DNA from: Microbacterium festucae
Lineage (GTDB): Bacteria > Actinomycetota > Actinomycetes > Actinomycetales > Microbacteriaceae
NCBI RefSeq assembly: GCF_025421715.1
Contig: NZ_JAOEFC010000003.1
Coordinates: forward strand, 62,001-126,000
Reading direction: 5' to 3'
DNA length: 64,000 nucleotides
The notes beneath the pieces were generated by a model. It was not told where the DNA came from, did not search any database, and was given only the letters and a program-made list of their open reading frames with translations. This document shows positions 1 to 8,579 of the stretch, piece by piece. Made by a program: the position numbers and the translations under genes. The number at the start of each line of letters is the position of its first letter. Within the stretch, counting starts at the first letter, position 1.

Positions 1-521
1 ACGTCTACGCCCTCGACACCGGCGACATGACCCAGCTCACCGGTCGCGCCATCGACGTCGACTCGATCGAGCTCGCGCCCGGGCAGACCAGCGACCTGCC
101 CGACGGGCTCGGCACGATCACGTTCGAGGATGCGACCCAGCAGGGCGCCCCCGAAGCCGTGAAGCGCTACGTGTCGCTCTCGGTGCACCGCGACGTCGGC
201 GCGCCGTGGGTGCTCGGCTTCGCCGTGCTCGCCCTGGCGGGCCTGCTGGCCGCCCTGTTCGTGCCGCGGCGACGCATGTGGGTGAAGGCGACCCCCACCG
301 GCGGCGCCCTGCACATCGAGTACGCCGGACTCGCCCGCGGCGAGGACCCCGCCATCGCCACCGCCGTCGCCCAGCTGGCCCGCGAGCACGGGGAGGCGCT
401 CGCGGGCGCTGGTGCGGGTGCTGGTGCTGGTGCTGGTGCTGGTGCTGGTGCTGGCGCTGGTGCTGACCGTGAGGGGCGCCCCGGCGACCCCGCCTCCGAG
501 ACCCCTCCGAAAGTAGACTGA
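1..521 (+). CDS. resB: Cytochrome c biogenesis protein ResB (Ccs1), 3' part only
   Basis: The reading frame is open from the window edge (first complete codon at base 3) to TGA at 519-521, so this is the C-terminal end of a longer protein. What is visible is an extracytoplasmic stretch, then one hydrophobic segment (GFAVLALAGLLAALFVP) followed by basic residues (RRRMWVK), which matches the last membrane span and tail of ResB/Ccs1. ResB works with CcsA/CcsB to deliver and attach heme to apocytochrome c on the outside of the membrane. The assignment leans on the next gene, ccsB, which starts 5 bp downstream. The end of the protein carries a run of about ten Ala-Gly dipeptides encoded by a hexanucleotide repeat, not expected in ResB and probably a disordered tail. 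Confidence 0.8.
   Translation, partial: VYALDTGDMTQLTGRAIDVDSIELAPGQTSDLPDGLGTITFEDATQQGAPEAVKRYVSLSVHRDVGAPWVLGFAVLALAGLLAALFVPRRRMWVKATPTGGALHIEYAGLARGEDPAIATAVAQLAREHGEALAGAGAGAGAGAGAGAGAGAGADREGRPGDPASETPPKVD
405..465 (+). repeat. Hexanucleotide GGTGCT tandem repeat in the resB 3' end
   Basis: About ten near-perfect copies of GGTGCT in a row, read as Gly-Ala. Because the unit is six bases, gain or loss of copies changes the length of the ResB tail without shifting the frame. Confidence 0.9.
514..519 (+). promoter_or_regulatory. Possible -10 box (TAGACT) just before ccsB
   Basis: TAGACT lies 7 nt before the ATG of ccsB and overlaps the resB stop. It fits the leaderless pattern seen at other genes here, but ccsB may simply be cotranscribed with resB. 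Confidence 0.35.
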
Positions 522-526
522 CCCGC

Positions 527-1576
527 ATGCCCGACACCGGCCTCTCGCTCGACGACATCTCCAAGCTGCTCGTATGGACGGCCGTCGCCATCTACACGCT
601 GGCCTTCATGGCCTACGCGATCGATCTGGCCCGACGCTCCGACCAGGCCGCGAAGATGAAGGACGTCGCCACCGCCCGCACGCTCGTGGGCGTGGCATCC
701 GGTGGCCGCTCGCAGACGATCGACGAGGTGCGCGCCGAGGAGGCCGACGCCCAGACGCAGCTGGAGGCGGGGCTCGGGTCGCGCCGGCGCTACCTGTGGG
801 CGCGCATCGGCACGTCGCTGACCGTGCTCGGGTTCCTGTTCCACGTCGGCGGCGACGTGCTGCGCGGCATCGCCGCCGAGCGTGTGCCGTGGTCGAACAT
901 GTACGAGTTCGCCCTCACCGGCACCATGCTGATCGTCGCGGTGTACCTCGTGGTGCTCTTCCGCTACGACCTGCGCTTCCTCGGATCGTTCGTCACCGGG
1001 CTCACCATCGTGCTGCTGGGCGGGGCGATCCTCGCCTACTACGTCGAGGTCGTGCCGCTGGCCGATCCGCTCAAGAGCGTGTGGCTGGTCATCCACGTGT
1101 TCGTCGCGTCGCTGGCCACCGCCTTCCTCGCGCTGGCGTTCGCCCTGTCGGTGCTGCAGCTCATGCAGAGCCGCCGCGAGCGCCTGGCGATCGCGGCCCT
1201 CGACGCGGACGAGGGTGACAAGCCCCGCCGGCAGGGGCCGCGCTTCCTGCGCACCCTGCCCTCCGCCGACGCGCTCGAGTCGCTGGCCTACCGCTTCACG
1301 ATCATCGGCTTCATCTTCTGGACGTTCACCCTCATCGCCGGGTCGATCTGGGCCAACGACGCGTGGGGTCGCTACTGGGGCTTCGACACCAAGGAAGTCT
1401 GGACCTTCGTCGTCTGGGTGCTCTACGCCGGCTACATCCACGCCCGCGCCACCCGCGGCTGGCGCGGCACCCGCTCGGCCTGGCTCTCGATCGTCGGCTT
1501 CTCGGCCGTGATGTTCAACTTCACGATCGTCAACCAGTTCTTCAAGGGCCTGCACGTCTACAGCGGCCTGAACTGA
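527..1576 (+). CDS. ccsB: Cytochrome c biogenesis protein CcsB (CcsA/ResC family)
   Basis: A polytopic membrane protein of 349 residues that pairs with ResB in system II cytochrome c maturation, handling heme and presenting it to apocytochrome c. The N terminus has a membrane span (WTAVAIYTLAFMAYAIDLA), and several further spans follow. Near the C terminus lies WGFDTKEVWTF, the actinobacterial form of the tryptophan-rich heme-handling WWD motif of CcsA/CcmC/CcmF proteins, followed by the last spans ending in VNQFFKGLHVYSGLN. The length is normal for the family. The ATG lies 5 bp after the resB stop, so the two are probably one operon; resA and ccdA would be expected upstream of the window. 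Confidence 0.93.
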   Translation: MPDTGLSLDDISKLLVWTAVAIYTLAFMAYAIDLARRSDQAAKMKDVATARTLVGVASGGRSQTIDEVRAEEADAQTQLEAGLGSRRRYLWARIGTSLTVLGFLFHVGGDVLRGIAAERVPWSNMYEFALTGTMLIVAVYLVVLFRYDLRFLGSFVTGLTIVLLGGAILAYYVEVVPLADPLKSVWLVIHVFVASLATAFLALAFALSVLQLMQSRRERLAIAALDADEGDKPRRQGPRFLRTLPSADALESLAYRFTIIGFIFWTFTLIAGSIWANDAWGRYWGFDTKEVWTFVVWVLYAGYIHARATRGWRGTRSAWLSIVGFSAVMFNFTIVNQFFKGLHVYSGLN

Positions 1577-1643
1577 GGTTTCGGGGGCCTCGGGGGTTCT
1601 CGGGGGTTCTCGGGGTTCCGGGATCCTGGGGGTCCCGGTTCTT

Positions 1644-1704
1644 GCCGAGTGTCCAAGACACGCGGCATCCGTCGCGCGCGTACCGCGTGTCTTGGACACT
1701 CGGC
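1644..1704. repeat. Palindromic repeat family A, copy 1
   Basis: Inverted repeat with perfect 22-bp arms around a 17-base centre; the arm core is GAGTGTCCAAGACACGCGG. Each arm contains a smaller palindrome (GTGTC, CAA, GACAC), so the element can fold as one long hairpin or two short ones. Confidence 0.95.
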
Positions 1705-1873
1705 GGGGTGTTGAGCGCCTGACGTCGGGTGAGCTGCGGGCAGCAGGGGTCTGACCGATCCGGCCGGCCTCTGCCGGGTCGCTGGGGCGGCGCCGCCTGC
1801 CGGCGCGTGCCCGGATGCCGAGTGTCCCGGTTCTTGCCGAGTGTCCCGGTTGATGCCGCGTGTCCCGGTTCTT

Positions 1874-1934
1874 GCCGAGTGTCCAAGACACGCGGCATTT
1901 GTCGCGCGCGTGCCGCGTGTCTTGGACACTCGGC
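1874..1934. repeat. Palindromic repeat family A, copy 2
   Basis: Same arms and length as copy 1, with a nearly identical centre. It is preceded by degenerate repeats of the arm start. Confidence 0.95.
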
Positions 1935-1979
1935 CCGGTGGGGACGCGCGGAGCGCGACGGCGTGCCGAACGCGGAGGC

Positions 1980-2876
1980 TCAGGCGCGCCAGCCGTGGGC
2001 CGCCAGCGCGCGGCGCACGCGCGGGACGATCGTGCGGTGCGGGTCGTCGAGGTGGTGGGCGAGCACCCGCACTATCGCCCAGCCCTCGTTCTCGATCTCG
2101 GCCCAGCGGTCCGCGTCGCGGCGGAACTGGATGCCGTCGGCGTGCTGGCGCCCGTCGTACTCGATGCAGGTGCGCCAGCGCGGATAGGCGAGGTCGAGGC
2201 GCGCCACGAAGCGGCCGCCGGGCGTGCGCAGCGTCCAGTTGAGGTCGGGTTCGGGCAGCCCGCTGCGCACGAGGACCAGTCGCGTGCGGGTCTCCTGCGG
2301 CGATTCCGCGCCGGCGCGCGCTTCCTCGAGCGCGAGGGTCAGCGCGACCGCGCCGCGCTGACCCGGCCTGATCGCCGCGGCGAGCTCCTCGGCGGGCAGC
2401 CGCAGCGCGCCGAGCAGATGATCGGCGGCGATCACGAGGTCGTCCTGCCGCAGGCGCCAACCGAGCTGGGTCCAGACGGTCACGGCATCCGGCACGGGCA
2501 TGCCGTCGATGAGGGTGAGGGCGGACGGGTCGAGTCGCAGGCGATGTCCCTGCACGCCGTGGGTGCGCGGCTCGCGGGTGGCGAGGATCGCGCCGACGTG
2601 CAGCGGCTCGTGGGTCGCCGACGCCGGCAGCGGGATGCCGTGGATCGCCGCGGCGGTCGAGTGCGTGAACACCTGTGTCGGGGTGAGGCGGGGCAGCAGC
2701 AGCCGCGCGCGTTCGACGATCGTCGTGTCCGCGGCATCCAGCGGCGCCCGCACCGCGTGGAACGGCGCGACGAGGTCGCGTGCCCGCAGCCTGCCCGCGG
2801 GCACCTCGAGCGCGCGGGCGTCGGCGGGCGTGAAAGCCACGCCGCGCAGGGCGACGGGAAGCGGAGTCGGGTGCAT
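1980..2876 (-). CDS. DUF559 (endonuclease-like) domain protein, function unknown
   Basis: A protein of 298 residues. The C-terminal 90 residues carry the DUF559 pattern of very-short-patch-repair-like and restriction-endonuclease folds: DLAYPRWRTCIEYDGRQH, followed by a conserved tail of the type DADRWAEIENEGWAIVRV. The N-terminal 180 residues resemble the winged-helix half seen in AbiEi-like and related actinobacterial proteins. Such proteins are very common in Microbacteriaceae, often several per genome, and their substrate is not known. The ATG at 2876 begins the conserved part; the open frame continues upstream only through repeat DNA. It is a single gene between two repeat-rich intergenic regions. 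The family assignment is fairly safe, and nuclease activity is inferred. Confidence 0.8.
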   Translation of the reverse strand: MHPTPLPVALRGVAFTPADARALEVPAGRLRARDLVAPFHAVRAPLDAADTTIVERARLLLPRLTPTQVFTHSTAAAIHGIPLPASATHEPLHVGAILATREPRTHGVQGHRLRLDPSALTLIDGMPVPDAVTVWTQLGWRLRQDDLVIAADHLLGALRLPAEELAAAIRPGQRGAVALTLALEEARAGAESPQETRTRLVLVRSGLPEPDLNWTLRTPGGRFVARLDLAYPRWRTCIEYDGRQHADGIQFRRDADRWAEIENEGWAIVRVLAHHLDDPHRTIVPRVRRALAAHGWRA

Positions 2877-3016
2877 CCCGGCATCCCACCGCACGCGGCG
2901 CGCGGATTGTTCCCGGCATCCGCGATCTGTGGAGTGTTGCGCGAATCTCGGCGTGGGGGAGGAAGCTGCGGCCCCCACGCGAGGGCGGGACGATGCCGCA
3001 CGCACCCCCGCGAGTG

Positions 3017-3075
3017 CGAGTGTCCAAGACACGCGGCTCGGGGCGAGTGGATGCCGCGTGTCCTGGACACTCGGC
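3017..3075. repeat. Palindromic repeat family A, copy 3
   Basis: Arms as in copy 1 with one mismatch in the right arm (TCCTGG for TCTTGG). The centre (ctcggggcgagtggatg) is the same as in copy 4. Confidence 0.93.
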
Positions 3076-3141
3076 AGGCGCAAGCGCAGGCGCAGGCCCA
3101 GGGGCAGGGATATTGGGGCGGGGCCGGGCCGTGCACCCCCG

Positions 3142-3199
3142 CGAGTGTCCAAGACACGCGGCTCGGGGCGAGTGGATGCCGCGTGTCTTGGACACTCGA
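3142..3199. repeat. Palindromic repeat family A, copy 4
   Basis: Arms match copy 1 for 20 bp. Its upstream flank (GTGCACCCCCG) is also found before copy 5. Confidence 0.93.
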
Positions 3200-3282
3200 C
3201 AGGGACAGGGGCAGGGACAGGGGCAGGGGCAGGAGCAGGCGCGCGAGCAGGGTATGGGGTGGGGCCGGGCCGTGCACCCCCG

Positions 3283-3341
3283 CGAGTGTCCAAGACACGC
3301 GGGTGGGGGCGAGAGGATGCCGCGTGTCTTGGACACTCGGC
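3283..3341. repeat. Palindromic repeat family A, copy 5
   Basis: Third unit of the local array. The arms are intact and the centre (gtgggggcgagaggatg) is diverged from copies 3 and 4. Confidence 0.93.
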
Positions 3342-3456
3342 AGGACGGCGACCCGCCGGCGCCAACACCCACACGGCACCCGCGGGCCAGACGGGAACGG
3401 GGGAGGGGGCGGGATGCCGTGGCATCCCGCCCCCTCCGGAGCGCAGCGCGCGCGGG

Positions 3457-5535
3457 TCAGGCCAGGGCGGGCGAGGCCTTGAGCAGGGCGGCGGCGCTGG
3501 TCGTGCGGCGGCGGGCGACGGCGATCACCGTGACCACGAACGCGAGCGCGCCCCACACGATCATGCCGATCAGGCCCGCGGCCACGCCGGTGGCGGGGGT
3601 GAGGGCGGCGAGCATCGCGTTGTAGGCGGGGGTGGTCGGCATGAGGCCGGCGACGGATGCCAGCACTCCCGGCGCGGTCGAGACGATGCCCGTGGCGACG
3701 GCGAGCACACCCACCAGGGCGGCCAGCCACCGGCCCGCGCCGCCGAACACGGCGACCAGGGCCTGGTTCACGGCGGCGAACACCATGCCGGCGACCACGC
3801 ACAGGGCGGCGAAGACCCACCAGGTGCCCGCGTCGTATCCGGCGGCGATCTGCACGATGCCGGCCACCAGGGCGCCCTGGGCCGCACCGATGCCGGCGGC
3901 GGGCAGGAGGCTGCGCGCGGCCAGCGCGATCGACGGGCGGCGCGAGGTGAGCGCCCCGCGGGGCACCGCCTGCAGCGCGACGAACGAGGCCAGGCCGCCG
4001 AACCACAGGGCGAGCATCGTCAGGAGCGGGATGGCGGAGGCGCCGAAGAAGTCGGATCCGATGCCCTCGGCGGCCACCGGGTCGGCGACCACGCCGGCGA
4101 GGTCCGTGGCCTCGGCGTCGGTGTAAGAGGGCACCTGGTCGACGGCCTGCGACAGCCCGTCGGCCAGCGACCCGGTGCCGTCGGCGACCTGCGCGACGCC
4201 GTCGGAGAGCTGCGTCGCGCCGTCGGCGAGCTGGGTGGCGCCGTCGGAGAGCTGCGTGGCGCCGGTCGCGATGCCCGAGGCTCCGGTCTGCAGCTGCCCC
4301 GCCCCGTCGGCCAGGCGATCGGCGCCGGTGGCCGACTGGTCGATGCCGCCGGCGAGCTGGCCGAGGCCGCCGGCCAGCGTGCCCACGCCCGCGCCGAGCG
4401 CGTCGAGCTGCCCGGCGATCTGCTCGGTGGCCTGCGTGTCGAACTGCGTGAGTCCGCCCTGCAGGCCCTGGGCGAGCGCCTGGGTGCCCTGCGTCGCGGC
4501 GACGAGACCGCCGGCGCCCTGCATGTCGGTCACGTCGACCGCGGCGGTGAGCTGGTCGCAGTAGGCCGGGGCGGCACCGGATGCCACGCAGCCGTCGGAC
4601 AGCAGCTTCAGGCCCGCGAGGTACTGCGTCGTGCCCGACGCGGCGGCGGCCGCGGTGGTCGCGGTGCGGTCGGCGACGTCGGACAGTTCGGCGGGAACGA
4701 GCCCGGTGGCGCGCAGCTGCGCGGCGCCGCCGGTCGCGCCGTCGGCGATCTGCTGGGCGCCCGCGGCGGCTTCGCGGGTCTTGCCGGCGATCGTGCCGAG
4801 GCCCCCCGCGAGCTGGGTGGCGCCGTCGCCCAGTCCGCCGACGCCGTCGGCGATCTGCGTGGCGCCGTCGCCGAGCTGCGACGCCCCCGACGCGAGCTGG
4901 GTCGCGCCGTCGGGCAGCTGCGCGGCGCCGTCGGCGGCCTGTGCGGCGCCGTCGGCGAGCTGGTGGGCGCCGTCGGCGGCCTCGCCCAGCTGGTCGCCGA
5001 GCGTGGTGAAGCCGAGGAAGACGTTCTCGAGGTAGACCTCCGACAGCTGCCGGCCCATGAGCGCGGCGGCGGCCTGGGTGACCTGGGCGGTGATGGCGTC
5101 GTCGACGATGAGGCTGTCGGGCGAGGTCGAGACCTCGATGGTCGCGCGCTCGGGCGTCGATCCGGGCGCCGTGGAGGTCGCGGCGGCCGAGAAGTTCTCG
5201 GGGATGGTGACGACGGCGTTGTAGGTGCCGTCGGCCAGTCCCTCGGCCGCGTCGTCGGCGTTGGAGATGGTCCAGGTGAGGTTGCTGGGCACCTCGTCGG
5301 ACCCCTCGACCAGGCCGGCGGTGAGCTGGCGGCCCAGCGGCGCGGTCTGCCCGTTGATGGTGACCGGCTCGTCGTCGTTGACGACGGCGACGCTCATCGC
5401 GTCGAGACGCTCGGTGGGGTTGTACAGCGCGGCGATGAGGATGCCGCCGATGACGACGGGCAGCAGCAGCACGCCGACCAGGGTCAGCCAGGTGACGGGC
5501 TTGCGGGAGCGGGCGCGTTCGATGGGGAGGGTCAT
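3457..5535 (-). CDS. YhgE/Pip-family membrane protein
   Basis: A protein of 692 residues with the layout of the YhgE/Pip (phage infection protein, EsaA/YueB-related) family. It has one N-terminal membrane span (residues about 15-38, LTLVGVLLLPVVIGGILIAAL), a long extracytoplasmic domain starting with the typical VAVVNDDEPVTINGQ, and at about residues 175-480 many seven-residue repeats of the type DGATQLADGA, expected to form a long helical rod. Five or six C-terminal spans follow. Homologues are involved in phage adsorption and in envelope or secretion functions; the role here is unknown. The ATG overlaps the stop of the upstream MMPL gene by 4 bp (ATGA), so translation is probably coupled and the two proteins may act together, under the TetR gene at the head of the locus. 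Confidence 0.85.
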   Translation of the reverse strand: MTLPIERARSRKPVTWLTLVGVLLLPVVIGGILIAALYNPTERLDAMSVAVVNDDEPVTINGQTAPLGRQLTAGLVEGSDEVPSNLTWTISNADDAAEGLADGTYNAVVTIPENFSAAATSTAPGSTPERATIEVSTSPDSLIVDDAITAQVTQAAAALMGRQLSEVYLENVFLGFTTLGDQLGEAADGAHQLADGAAQAADGAAQLPDGATQLASGASQLGDGATQIADGVGGLGDGATQLAGGLGTIAGKTREAAAGAQQIADGATGGAAQLRATGLVPAELSDVADRTATTAAAAASGTTQYLAGLKLLSDGCVASGAAPAYCDQLTAAVDVTDMQGAGGLVAATQGTQALAQGLQGGLTQFDTQATEQIAGQLDALGAGVGTLAGGLGQLAGGIDQSATGADRLADGAGQLQTGASGIATGATQLSDGATQLADGATQLSDGVAQVADGTGSLADGLSQAVDQVPSYTDAEATDLAGVVADPVAAEGIGSDFFGASAIPLLTMLALWFGGLASFVALQAVPRGALTSRRPSIALAARSLLPAAGIGAAQGALVAGIVQIAAGYDAGTWWVFAALCVVAGMVFAAVNQALVAVFGGAGRWLAALVGVLAVATGIVSTAPGVLASVAGLMPTTPAYNAMLAALTPATGVAAGLIGMIVWGALAFVVTVIAVARRRTTSAAALLKASPALA

Positions 5536-8447
5536 GAGGAGATCACCTGCGAGTCGATGGAAGTCTCGGTGGGTCGGGTGCGCAGCGCCAGCGAGGTGAT
5601 GCCCGGGCGGTGCGCGTCGGAGAGGATGTCGAGGGCGGGGCCTTCGCGGCGGGCCGACACGACGAGGGACAGCGGCACCGCGGCATCCCCGCGGCGCGTG
5701 CGTGGCGACGCGGCCGCGTCGCGCAGGATGGCGGCGGCCTGGTCGCGCTCGGCGCCGGTGAGGGTGTCGAGCCCGTCGATCACGGCGAGACGGGTGCGCC
5801 CGCCCACCGCGCGGCGCAGTTCGCCGAGGGGGTCGGCGGCACCGTCGAGCAGAGCGACGCCGACGTGGGCGCGCACCCAGGCGGCGCGACCGGGCAGCAG
5901 GTGCCCGCCCACGCGCAGGCGCCCCGCGCTCGGGTCGACGCGACCGGCGACGGCGAGCACGAACGCCCGCCCGGCGCGGGGATCTGCCGCCGTGACCAGC
6001 AGCGTGCCGCCGTGGTCGATGCGGAAGTCGGCATCCGAGAACAGTGTGATGTCGCCGGTGCGCGACCCGCCTTCGGCCGCGACGCCGACGCCCTCGCCCA
6101 CGAGGGGTCCGGTGTAGCCCGGCTCGGGCCACTCGGCGAGCTTCAGCTCGCGCTCGACGGCCTCGCCCTCGATGTCGAAGTGCGGCAGCACCCGGTCGAG
6201 CCAGCGCGGCATCCACCACGCCTTCTCGCCCAGCAGCGCCATGACCGCCGGCACCAGCGTCATGCGCACGAGGAACGCGTCGACGGCGATGCCGACCGCG
6301 AGTCCCAGCGCGATCGGTTTGATCGAACTGTCGCCCTCGGGCACGAACGCGGCGAAGACGGCGAACATGATGACGGCGGCGGCGGTGACGACGCGGGCGG
6401 ATGCCGTGAAGCCGCTGCGCACGGCGGCGATGGCGGTGGCGCGGTCGGCGCGGCCGCCGCGGGCGCGGCTGCTGTGCACGTAGTCCTCGCGCATGCGCGA
6501 GACGAGGAACACCTCGTAGTCCATGGCCAGGCCGAACAGCACGCCCATGAGGATGATCGGCATGAAGCTGATGACCGGCCCGGTGCGGGTGACGTGCAGC
6601 GCCTCGGCGAACCAGCCCCACTCGAACACCGCAGCCACCACGCCGAAGGCGGCGAGGATCGACAGCAGGTAGCCGAGCGTGGCCTTCAGCGGCACCCAGA
6701 TCGAGCGGAACACGATCATCAGCAGGACGAACGAGAGCCCGACCACGAACAGGCCGAAGGGGAGCAGGGCGGCGCCCAGCCGGTCGGAGATGTCGATGCC
6801 GACGGCGGTGAAGCCGGTGACCTTGAGGTCGACGCCGTACTTCTCCTGCCACTCGTCGTGGTGCGAACGCAGCTCGCGCACGAGGTCGGCGGTGGCGGGG
6901 TCGTCGGGCGCGGTCTCGGGGATGATCTGGATGAGCCCGGTGTCGGCGGTCTCGTTGGGGGTCGCCAGGGCGACCTCCTTGACGCCGGGGATGTCTTCGA
7001 CCTCGGCCTTGAGATCTGCCATGAGGCCGAGCGGGTCGGTCGAGGTGACGATGGTGCCCGCCATCACGAGCGGTCCGTTGGAGCCGGGGCCGAAGTACTC
7101 GGCGTTCAGGTCGTAGGCCTGGCGGGCTTCGCTGGAGGTGGGCTGCACGCCCGCGTTGGGCAGGGCCAGGTGCAGGCTCGCGGCGGGGATCGCCATCACG
7201 CCGAGGGTCACGATCACCGCGATGGTGGTGACGATCGGATGCCGAGTGACGAGCATCACCCAGCGGTTGGGGCGCTTCGCCGCGGCCGCCGGTGCGGCCA
7301 CGGCATCCGCGTCGGTGTCCGTCGCTGCGGCATCCGTCGCGACGGCCTCGGTGCCGGTGCTGTCGGCGGCGGGGGCGGCGCCGCGACGGGGCGTGCGCAC
7401 CCCGCGGCGCAGCATCCCGTAGCCCCAGCCGACGACGCGGCCCTTCGAGAAGCCGAGGAGGGCGGGGGTGAGGGTGACGGCCACGAGCACGGCGATGGCG
7501 ACGGCGACGGCCGCGGCGATGCCCATCGTGGTGAGGAAGGGGATGCCGGCGAAGCTCAGCCCGATGAGGGCGATGAGCACGGTGACGCCGGCGAAGACGA
7601 CCGCCGAGCCGGCGGTGCCGGTGGCGCGGGCGGCCGATTCCTCGGGGTCCATGCCGGTGCGCACCTGGTCTTGATGTCGCGCGACGATGAACAGCGCGTA
7701 GTCGATGCCGACGGCGAGGCCGAGCATGATCGCGAGCATCGGGGTGGTCGAGGAGATGGTGGCGAACGCCGTCGACACGTAGATGAGGGCGATCGCGAGG
7801 CCCACGCCGATGAGTGCGCTCACGAGCGGGAACCAGGCCACGGCGAACGAGCGGAACGTGATGATCAGCACGAACAGGGCGATGAGCACGCCCACCGCCT
7901 CGATGATCGACAGCGCCGGGATCGAGGTGGAGAACAGGTCGCCGCCCAGCGCCGAGCGGGTGCCCTCGGGCGCTGCGGCGCGGAAGTCGTCGGCGGCGGC
8001 GGTGACCGCGTCGATGGTCTCGTCGGAGACGCTCGTGGCCTGCCCGTCGAACTGCAGCTGCACGATGGCGGCCTGGCCGTCGTCGGAGATGAGACCCTGC
8101 ACCATCTCGTTGTAGGGGTCGGTGACGGCGGTGACGCCTTCGATGTCGCCCAGGGTGCTCGCGACGGCCTCGATGTCGCCGCGCAGCGGCTCGTCTTCGA
8201 CCGAGGTGCCCTCAGGGGCGACGACCACCAGCTGCGCGCTGGCGCCGCTGGCCTGCGGGAAGGTGCGGTCGAGCAGCTGGATGCCCTCCTGCGCCTCGGT
8301 GCCCGGGATCGAGAACGAGTTGTCGGTGCTGCCGGCGAAGAGCGCGACACTGCCGCCGGCGATGCCCAGGAGCACGAGCCACGAGACCAGCACGCGCCAG
8401 GAGTGGCGGTAGGACCAACGGCCGAGGGAGTACAGGAGTGTGGACAC
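5532..8447 (-). CDS. MMPL-family (RND-type) transporter with an ABC-ATPase-like C-terminal tail
   Basis: A protein of 971 residues. Residues 1-775 are a full MMPL transporter: two repeats of one span, a large extracytoplasmic loop and five spans, with the GIDYALF and AMDYEVFLVSRMREDY segments of the proton path. Family members export lipids or drugs. The C-terminal 195 residues are unusual: they follow the order of an ABC ATPase but with key residues gone. ADPRAGRAFVLAVAGRVDP stands where Walker A should be and lacks the GK[ST], while RLAVIDGLDTLTGAERDQAA sits at the Walker B and D-loop position. The start is GTG at 8447, preceded by GGAG at 7 nt. It is cotranscribed with the YhgE/Pip gene and divergent from tetR, whose operators lie just upstream. 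Confidence 0.9.
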   Translation of the reverse strand: MSTLLYSLGRWSYRHSWRVLVSWLVLLGIAGGSVALFAGSTDNSFSIPGTEAQEGIQLLDRTFPQASGASAQLVVVAPEGTSVEDEPLRGDIEAVASTLGDIEGVTAVTDPYNEMVQGLISDDGQAAIVQLQFDGQATSVSDETIDAVTAAADDFRAAAPEGTRSALGGDLFSTSIPALSIIEAVGVLIALFVLIITFRSFAVAWFPLVSALIGVGLAIALIYVSTAFATISSTTPMLAIMLGLAVGIDYALFIVARHQDQVRTGMDPEESAARATGTAGSAVVFAGVTVLIALIGLSFAGIPFLTTMGIAAAVAVAIAVLVAVTLTPALLGFSKGRVVGWGYGMLRRGVRTPRRGAAPAADSTGTEAVATDAAATDTDADAVAAPAAAAKRPNRWVMLVTRHPIVTTIAVIVTLGVMAIPAASLHLALPNAGVQPTSSEARQAYDLNAEYFGPGSNGPLVMAGTIVTSTDPLGLMADLKAEVEDIPGVKEVALATPNETADTGLIQIIPETAPDDPATADLVRELRSHHDEWQEKYGVDLKVTGFTAVGIDISDRLGAALLPFGLFVVGLSFVLLMIVFRSIWVPLKATLGYLLSILAAFGVVAAVFEWGWFAEALHVTRTGPVISFMPIILMGVLFGLAMDYEVFLVSRMREDYVHSSRARGGRADRATAIAAVRSGFTASARVVTAAAVIMFAVFAAFVPEGDSSIKPIALGLAVGIAVDAFLVRMTLVPAVMALLGEKAWWMPRWLDRVLPHFDIEGEAVERELKLAEWPEPGYTGPLVGEGVGVAAEGGSRTGDITLFSDADFRIDHGGTLLVTAADPRAGRAFVLAVAGRVDPSAGRLRVGGHLLPGRAAWVRAHVGVALLDGAADPLGELRRAVGGRTRLAVIDGLDTLTGAERDQAAAILRDAAASPRTRRGDAAVPLSLVVSARREGPALDILSDAHRPGITSLALRTRPTETSIDSQVISS

Positions 8448-8480
8448 GGGCGCTCCGGGGTGGGTGGGTCACGGACGATC

Positions 8481-8512
8481 GATACAGCGCTGTATCCAAT
8501 ACATAGATGTAT
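8481..8512. promoter_or_regulatory. Two TetR-type operators between the MMPL operon and tetR
   Basis: A perfect 16-bp palindrome GATACAGCGCTGTATC (8481-8496) is followed by a second inverted repeat, ATACATAGATGTAT (8499-8512), with the same outer half-sites. They lie in the 132-bp divergent intergenic region, where a TetR dimer could repress both directions. Confidence 0.8.
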
Positions 8513-8579
8513 CCTAAGGGCGTCACGCCGTGCAAGTCTGGGCAGTGGGTGTGAACATGGGCAGCAGGAAGGAGCCGCG

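Larger units (their letters stand above)
1577..1979. other. Intergenic region with two family A palindromes and degenerate half-sites
   Basis: This stretch of about 400 bases lies between convergent ccsB and the DUF559 gene. It holds two complete family A palindromes and, at about 1815-1870, three or four degenerate units of the type GAGTGTCCCGGTTCTTG that share the start of the family A arm. I see no convincing gene in it: the open frames crossing it are read-through of the repeats and opposite-strand shadows. Confidence 0.7.
2877..3456. other. Repeat-rich intergenic region of 580 bp
   Basis: It holds three family A palindromes separated by G-rich short tandem repeats (GCGCAG-type at about 3075-3100, GGGACAGGGGCA-type at about 3200-3240). 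The preceding segment GGGCCGTGCACCCCCGCGAG is shared by at least two of the units, so the palindrome and its flank were duplicated together with a period of about 130-140 bp. I see no gene here. Confidence 0.75.

Noticed and set aside
3017-3341. Regularly spaced repeats considered as a CRISPR array
   Set aside because: The repeats are long palindromes with low-complexity spacers of uneven length and there are no cas genes.
1558-3425. Upstream extensions of the DUF559 frame and a second 604-codon minus-strand frame through the family A repeats
   Set aside because: They read palindromic repeats and their flanks; conserved protein sequence begins only at 2876.
2500-6117. Open frame of about 1200 codons on the plus strand across the DUF559, repeat and YhgE/MMPL region
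   Set aside because: It is antisense to well-recognised proteins, full of Arg/Gly/Ala low-complexity sequence, and typical of GC-rich shadow frames.
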